This document shows, in pieces, positions 5,670-9,196 of a DNA stretch of 9,196 nucleotides. Numbering within the stretch: position 1 is the first letter of the stretch; every line of letters starts with the position of its first letter. The stretch lies in contig JAGOBQ010000133.1 of assembly GCA_017999215.1 (NCBI GenBank), positions 1 through 9,196 on the forward strand, in the 5' to 3' direction. The notes below the pieces were generated by a model. The model made no database searches and had not been told where the DNA came from. It worked only from the letters and a program-made list of their open reading frames with translations. The position numbers and the translations under genes were made by a program. The stretch is from Thermoanaerobaculia bacterium. Its GTDB lineage: Bacteria > Acidobacteriota > Thermoanaerobaculia > UBA5066.

Positions 5670-8012
5670 TCAGTCCTTTCCCGGAATCACGTAGCCGGAC
5701 GCAGGGTGGTAGTTCACGGACGGGACGACGTGGAGGAATGGCGGAAGGCCGTTCGCGCCGGCCGGCAAGCCGCGGACGGCCGACGACGGAAGAGCAACAA
5801 CGAACCCGTCGATGGGACGGCCAGCCGTGAGGAGAGAGCGAACCTCCTCGACGTCCGCGTCAAGGACGCACCGGACCGTCCCCACGTCGTCCTCCCGGAA
5901 GGAGCCGGGGGTGGCATAGGCGCCCGCTTCGAGGAAACGTGCAGTCTGTTCCACGAGCGCCTCGCTCGGGACGTGCGCTGCGAGGGCCTCGGCGAGTCTC
6001 GCCTGGCTGACCGAGCTTCCTGAGACGGTTTCGAGGAACGCGCGGGCGGCCTCATGGTCTTCGCGCGTGTACGGCAGGTCCGCCGGTGCTCTGTAGACGA
6101 GGACTCGGGCCCGGAAGTCTTCGCCCCGAACGAGATGCCTGTTGGCCCGCCCCATCCTCTGGACGAGTGACGGGATCGGGGCCGTCTCCGTGATGAGGAG
6201 ATCGGCGTCGAGGTCGAGGCTCATCTCGCAGACTTGGGTCGTCACCGCGAGGGCAGGTTCCGTGGGCTTCCGAAACGCGGCGACCGTGCGGCCGTGCACC
6301 GCGAAGCGGTCGGAGAGCGTGAATCGGCTGTGATACAGATGGACCGCTTCGACGTGCTGGCGGAGCCGGACGCCGAGCTCCTGGCAGCGCGCGACCGTGT
6401 TGACGACCCAGAGGACGCGGCGACCCTCGCGATGGGCTGCCACGGCCGCTTCGAGGACCTCGTCGGCGCCGCTCGCCGCCTCGATCGCATACCGGGGGCG
6501 GCCTTCGATGTCGGCGAGGGCCCGCGAGACGCTCGCGTCGTCCGGTCCGGGATAGACGGTGAGACCCAGCTCTTCGAGCTGACGCCGCCGGTCGGGTGTC
6601 AGCGTCGCCGTCATGCAGAGGACCGGGACGTCGAACTCTCTCAGGAGCGCCGTCAGCCCCTCGAACATCTTCCGGTCGAAGCTGTGGACCTCGTCGATGA
6701 CGAGCGCGCAGTCCGCGAGGACCGGCATCAGGCAGAGGCTTCGGTAGCTGTGCTGGAGGAACCCGAGGAACTGGTCGACGGTGGCGCTGAAGTACCGCCG
6801 GGGCCAGAGCCCGAGGGCGAAGAGACGGGACTGCTCCTCGTCGGCGTACTGCTTCCCCCTCGTCGCTTCCGAGGGGTTCGCTGCGATCCCCTCGAGCTCG
6901 AAGTTGGACGAGGCGTGAACGAGAGCGGCGTCGCTCTCAGGGGCCCAGCCGACATAGTCCTTGAACCCCTCCGTGGCCGTACCTCTCGTCGGATAAAGGA
7001 ACACCACTCGGCCGATCCGCTGCTGGCCTGCCATCGCCTCGGCCCAGCGCCACGCCGCGAGGGTCTTGCCGGTGCCGCACCCCGCGATGAGAAGGACCCT
7101 CCTCCCCTTCGTCGCGATGGCCTCCTGGAACGGTGCGAGCGTGAACGCGCGCCCGGACGCCGCCGCGATCTGCCTTGCACGCGGCTCGAGAACAGCCGAG
7201 CGAACGGCGGTAGGACTCAGCGGGTCCATGTGGGCGACACCGTCGATCCAGGAATCGACCCCGATCCGTTCGCGCATCAGGCCGGAGGCGACGGAATCGG
7301 CGACCACGAGCGCGGCCTTGACGGCAAGGAGGACCGAACGTCGGTCGTGATCTCGGCGGATCGATCGGCCGAGGGTCGTGGCCATCGTGCGCCCCGACGC
7401 GAACGCCGCTTCCCACGGGCTGAATGGACCGAATGGCCCAGCGGGCAGGACCGGCGCGGCCGGAAGCCCCGCGATGGCGGAAACGCGAGCCAGGATGCGC
7501 CGCACGTCGCCGTGGTCGAGCAGGAGAGCTACACGCGAAGACGTGGTGCGGGGCTGCGCCCATCGCCACTCGCCGTCCACGCCCGCCTTGATGTGGTGCG
7601 AGAGTACGGCAGCCAGGACGACTTCCGGATCGATCTGGGTGCAGCCCCTGAGCCAGGCCGCGATGGCCGGGAGTGCTACGACGACCGCCGAGATGTGCTC
7701 GTGCCTGAATGTCTGCGCGCCCTTCAGGTCTCCCGTTGCCAGAGCGACGAACTCGAGGTTCGCTTTCCCGAGATCGTGCAGCAGGCAGGCCACCCTGAGA
7801 TTCAGGAGGAACCTCGTCCGGTGCTCGTCACTCCTGAGACGAAAGAGGCGGACCCAGCTCTCCGCGGCACGGCGTCCGGGCTCAAAGAGGCGCAAGGCCG
7901 CCCTTTCCACGGCGAGCGAGTGAGCGCCCAGCGTGACAGGTGCTCGCCCCGCCCGGACGGATTTTGCCGGGAGGAAGGCCGGCTCTCGCAGTCTCGCCGC
8001 GCCTCGGCTCAT
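5670..8012 (-). CDS. cas3: Cas3, HD nuclease fused to superfamily 2 helicase
   Basis: A 780-residue protein starting at the ATG at 8012, whose ATGA overlaps the cas6 stop. The open frame runs upstream to 8720, but that part lies antiphase over cas6 and shows no Cas3 features. The N-terminal HD nuclease has His31, His79-Asp80 (HDLGKANLEF), His104/His106, His139-His140 and Asp239 (ADSVASG). The helicase has Walker A GCGTGKT (311-317), PTRGTATEG (341-349), the DEVH box (440-443), TAT (468-470) and motif VI QRMGRANR (618-625). Cas3 is recruited to the R-loop, then unwinds and degrades the target DNA. Both active sites look complete. It lies between cas6 and cas8 and is 5 nt from the latter. Nuclease and helicase are in one chain rather than split. 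Confidence 0.97.
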   Translation of the reverse strand: MSRGAARLREPAFLPAKSVRAGRAPVTLGAHSLAVERAALRLFEPGRRAAESWVRLFRLRSDEHRTRFLLNLRVACLLHDLGKANLEFVALATGDLKGAQTFRHEHISAVVVALPAIAAWLRGCTQIDPEVVLAAVLSHHIKAGVDGEWRWAQPRTTSSRVALLLDHGDVRRILARVSAIAGLPAAPVLPAGPFGPFSPWEAAFASGRTMATTLGRSIRRDHDRRSVLLAVKAALVVADSVASGLMRERIGVDSWIDGVAHMDPLSPTAVRSAVLEPRARQIAAASGRAFTLAPFQEAIATKGRRVLLIAGCGTGKTLAAWRWAEAMAGQQRIGRVVFLYPTRGTATEGFKDYVGWAPESDAALVHASSNFELEGIAANPSEATRGKQYADEEQSRLFALGLWPRRYFSATVDQFLGFLQHSYRSLCLMPVLADCALVIDEVHSFDRKMFEGLTALLREFDVPVLCMTATLTPDRRRQLEELGLTVYPGPDDASVSRALADIEGRPRYAIEAASGADEVLEAAVAAHREGRRVLWVVNTVARCQELGVRLRQHVEAVHLYHSRFTLSDRFAVHGRTVAAFRKPTEPALAVTTQVCEMSLDLDADLLITETAPIPSLVQRMGRANRHLVRGEDFRARVLVYRAPADLPYTREDHEAARAFLETVSGSSVSQARLAEALAAHVPSEALVEQTARFLEAGAYATPGSFREDDVGTVRCVLDADVEEVRSLLTAGRPIDGFVVALPSSAVRGLPAGANGLPPFLHVVPSVNYHPASGYVIPGKD

Positions 8013-8665
8013 CGGTGCGGCCGGGTGGGAACGAAGACCCCGCAGCCCATGCGCCGCTTCCCCCCGAGGCCGGCCCGCTGCAACGCGAGCGACGACTCCG
8101 CGTCGAGGTCGGAAACGCGCACGCTGAACCCAAGGACCCGCCTTCCCGCGACGCGGATCTCCTGCAAACCGAGGAGCTCGGGCTTGCGCCCGATGCCGAG
8201 GGCCGCCAGCTGTCTTCCGAGCTCGGCCTCGTACCGCGCCCTCATGCCGTTCTTGTCGAGCGACCCGTCGGCATCCTTCGGCAGCTCTGTCAGCTTGACG
8301 ATGACGAGGCGCGCGTCGAGCGATGCTGCCGCCGAGAGGGACTCGACCCGGGGCACGGCAAGTAACAAGCGATGCCCGTCGATGGCCAGTTCCCGGCCCG
8401 TCAAAGACAGGATCTCCGGAATCTGCGCCGCGGGAAGGCGAAGACCGAGGTGGGAGTGAGGTCCGAGGCGTAGGACTCCGTCTATCCCTCGGCGGCCGCG
8501 CACCGGGTGAATCCCGAGCCAGTCGGCGCGGTGAAGAAGAGGCGAGCACGCCGAGATGGCCGCGTAGAGGGAGTATCCGTGGTCGGCAGGGAGGCTCGGC
8601 CCCCTCAGCTGAAAGAAGACATCGACGACCGAGAGATCCGCCTTCGCGGAAGGGCGGCTCGTCAT
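8009..8665 (-). CDS. cas6: Cas6, MYXAN-type crRNA-processing endonuclease
   Basis: A 218-residue protein matching the MYXAN (Cmx6) branch of Cas6. The N-terminus is VDVFFQLRGPSLPADHGYSLYAAIS (14-38), followed by HRADWLGIHPVRG (45-57). The C-terminal glycine-rich RNA-binding loop is GLGGKRRMGCG (199-209). Cas6 cuts the array transcript within each repeat and may stay on the 3' hairpin. His29 in the DHGY motif is the likeliest catalytic histidine, with His45 and His53 as other candidates; I have not tested this against a structure. The ATG at 8665 has minus-strand GAGGTGA at 3 nt, and it also overlaps the stop of a 21-codon upstream ORF. It is the first cas gene of the operon, and its stop overlaps the cas3 start by four bases. 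Confidence 0.95.
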   Translation of the reverse strand: MTSRPSAKADLSVVDVFFQLRGPSLPADHGYSLYAAISACSPLLHRADWLGIHPVRGRRGIDGVLRLGPHSHLGLRLPAAQIPEILSLTGRELAIDGHRLLLAVPRVESLSAAASLDARLVIVKLTELPKDADGSLDKNGMRARYEAELGRQLAALGIGRKPELLGLQEIRVAGRRVLGFSVRVSDLDAESSLALQRAGLGGKRRMGCGVFVPTRPHR

Positions 8666-8727
8666 CGGTCACCTCGAATCCTGGGCCCGCGGCCAGGGCT
8701 GCCAGTCTCTTGGAAGCCAAAGTCCAT
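8662..8727 (-). CDS. Candidate 21-residue leader ORF coupled to cas6
   Basis: A short frame starting at the ATG at 8727 encodes 21 residues (it opens MDFGFQETG and ends RIRGDR), with TGA at 8664-8662. That stop overlaps the cas6 ATG (8665) as ATGA, exactly as cas6 overlaps cas3. Upstream, minus-strand AAGGAGGAGGA ends 7 nt before the ATG, an almost ideal ribosome site. I do not recognise the peptide. It could be a leader peptide that sets cas6 translation or a small functional protein. It could also be the decayed remainder of a longer gene. The Myxococcus xanthus dev cas operon begins with a small ORF, devI, but this peptide is not recognisably DevI. Support comes from the ribosome site and the overlap only. 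Confidence 0.5.
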   Translation of the reverse strand: MDFGFQETGSPGRGPRIRGDR

Positions 8728-8734
8728 TATCGAG

Positions 8735-8745
8735 TCCTCCTCCTT
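8735..8745 (-). promoter_or_regulatory. Strong Shine-Dalgarno AAGGAGGAGGA ahead of the 21-codon ORF
   Basis: Minus-strand AAGGAGGAGGA is followed by 7 nt (CTCGATA) and ATG at 8727. The cas6 start is about 70 nt further on and has its own GAGGTGA, so this site does not serve cas6 directly. Confidence 0.6.
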
Positions 8746-8956
8746 CGCAGAACCAGGCTCGTTGCTCGCGCCGAGAGGGCGGTAGTCGGAGGCCGTCAAG
8801 CACAGCGCCATCGCCGCTCGAGGGGTCATGGCGTCCTGGTTGGGCGGCGGTCAGCGCCTCGGCGACCTCGAATTGCACCCGTCCTCCCGTGTTACCTCTC
8901 GTGGAAGGCGTATCCGGTCCAGTTACGAAGAGCCAAGTGGCAGAGTACCTCAGGCA

Positions 8957-8977
8957 CACGGACAGATACCGTCCGTG
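8957..8977. repeat. Perfect 7-bp inverted repeat with 7-nt loop
   Basis: CACGGAC (8957-8963) and GTCCGTG (8971-8977) are exact reverse complements around AGATACC. No T run follows on either strand, so it is not an intrinsic terminator. Lying upstream of the cas operon, it could be an operator for a dimeric regulator or an mRNA hairpin. There is no direct evidence for either. Confidence 0.4.
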
Positions 8978-9011
8978 GCGAGACTAGGATTCATCATTCC
9001 GAGACGAGTCG

Positions 9012-9196
9012 ATGATGGCAGAAGGGGGCAGACTGCCCCTCGGGTGTTCCGTGGGTCACCGGCCCGCCTGCACGGCCGCGGGCGTCGAGGTCTTCTGGGA
9101 CGACCGCGACGAGCGCCCCGGCGTGAAGTTCAAGGACGCCGACCTGATCGGCTTCCCGCTCCGCGTCGTCGTCGGCGGCAAGGCGCTCGCGAAGGG
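9012..9196 (+). pseudogene. proS: Truncated proS: prolyl-tRNA synthetase C-terminal fragment, runs off the window
   Basis: From 9075 the plus strand encodes AAGVEVFWDDRDERPGVKF and continues with KDADLIGFPLRVVVGGKALAKG. This is the strongly conserved anticodon-binding domain of bacterial prolyl-tRNA synthetase, which charges tRNA-Pro with proline. The same frame is open back to a stop at 8985, with ATG codons at 9012 and 9015. The ~20 residues before 9075 (MAEGGRLPLGCSVGHRPACT) do not resemble ProS, so the catalytic domain and several hundred residues are missing. It is either a 5'-truncated remnant left by rearrangement, or a misassembly joining two places. The remaining 40 residues look undamaged, which suggests a recent event or an artefact. 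The 3' end lies outside the window. Confidence 0.72.
9025..9039. repeat. GC-rich hairpin beside the proS breakpoint
   Basis: GGGGCA (9025-9030) and TGCCCC (9034-9039) form a perfect 6-bp stem around GAC, 35 nt before recognisable proS begins. Similar GGGG-cAGACTg-CCCC palindromes occur in some REP-type or transposon-end sequences, so it could mark the recombination point. With no T run it is not a good terminator. The mobile-element link is inference. Confidence 0.35.

Larger units (their letters stand above)
8728..9011 (-). other. Upstream region of the cas operon, no clear gene
   Basis: This stretch between the small ORF and the proS fragment should hold the cas operon promoter on the minus strand. 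I find no -35/-10 pair I would defend. A 96-codon frame on the minus strand (8959-8669) crosses it, but its third positions are clearly poorer in G/C than those of the cas genes and it has no recognisable motif. The region contains a perfect inverted repeat at 8957-8977 and a short match to the CRISPR repeat at 8810-8821. Confidence 0.5.

Noticed and set aside
6234..8459. A 741-codon open frame on the plus strand
   Set aside because: It lies antisense to cas3 and cas6, which carry unmistakable conserved motifs. Long open antisense frames are expected in high-GC coding DNA, and its translation has low-complexity Arg/Glu/Gly content with no recognisable domain.
8013..8720. Upstream extension of the cas3 frame, giving a 1016-residue protein
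   Set aside because: It overlaps all of cas6 in another phase and contains no Cas3 features. The ATG at 8012 overlapping the cas6 stop fits the operon and the family length.
8669..8959. A 96-codon minus-strand frame just upstream of cas6
   Set aside because: Third codon positions are much poorer in G/C than in the cas genes, no family is recognisable, and it reads straight through the strong ribosome site of the 21-codon ORF in another phase.
9025..9039. Intrinsic terminator
   Set aside because: The stem is GC-rich, but neither strand has a T run after it.

Overview
This window holds an apparently complete, GC-rich type I CRISPR-Cas locus of the MYXAN (Cmx/Dev-like, I-B-related) kind. It is followed at the right edge by a broken end of a housekeeping gene, proS. 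High GC at third codon positions, long antisense shadow frames and the MYXAN gene set (known mainly from Myxococcota and cyanobacteria) suggest a GC-rich bacterium of myxobacterial or similar affinity. The sequence alone does not fix the species.

Layout, left to right. Positions 1-197 are the edge of a CRISPR array: three identical 36-nt repeats, spacers of 36 and 35 nt, and a partial spacer running off the window. Positions 198-385 are a 188-nt leader-like gap. Positions 386-8665 are seven tightly packed cas genes, all on the minus strand. In transcription order they are cas6, cas3 (HD nuclease plus helicase), cas8, cas7 (DevR/Cst2 family), cas5 (DevS-like), a cas4-cas1 fusion, and cas2. Gaps run from short overlaps to 30 nt, so this reads as one operon whose last gene faces the array. 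Positions 8666-9011 are the upstream region of the operon. The last ~120 nt (plus strand) encode a well conserved piece of the prolyl-tRNA synthetase anticodon-binding domain, joined in frame to unrelated sequence.

How it should work. Cas1 and Cas2, with the fused Cas4 end-processing nuclease, insert spacers at the leader side. Cas6 cuts the array transcript. Cas8, Cas7, Cas5 and crRNA form Cascade, and Cas3 degrades the target. No small subunit (Cas11) gene is present as a separate frame. However, an ATG with a near-perfect Shine-Dalgarno sequence lies in frame inside the 3' end of cas8 and would yield a 117-residue Cas11-like protein.

Less expected signals are: a 21-codon ORF with a strong ribosome binding site whose stop overlaps the cas6 start; a possible CTG start for cas4-cas1; a spacer whose first bases are the inverse of the adjoining repeat end; a degenerate repeat-like element in the leader; and the proS breakpoint beside a GC-rich palindrome.
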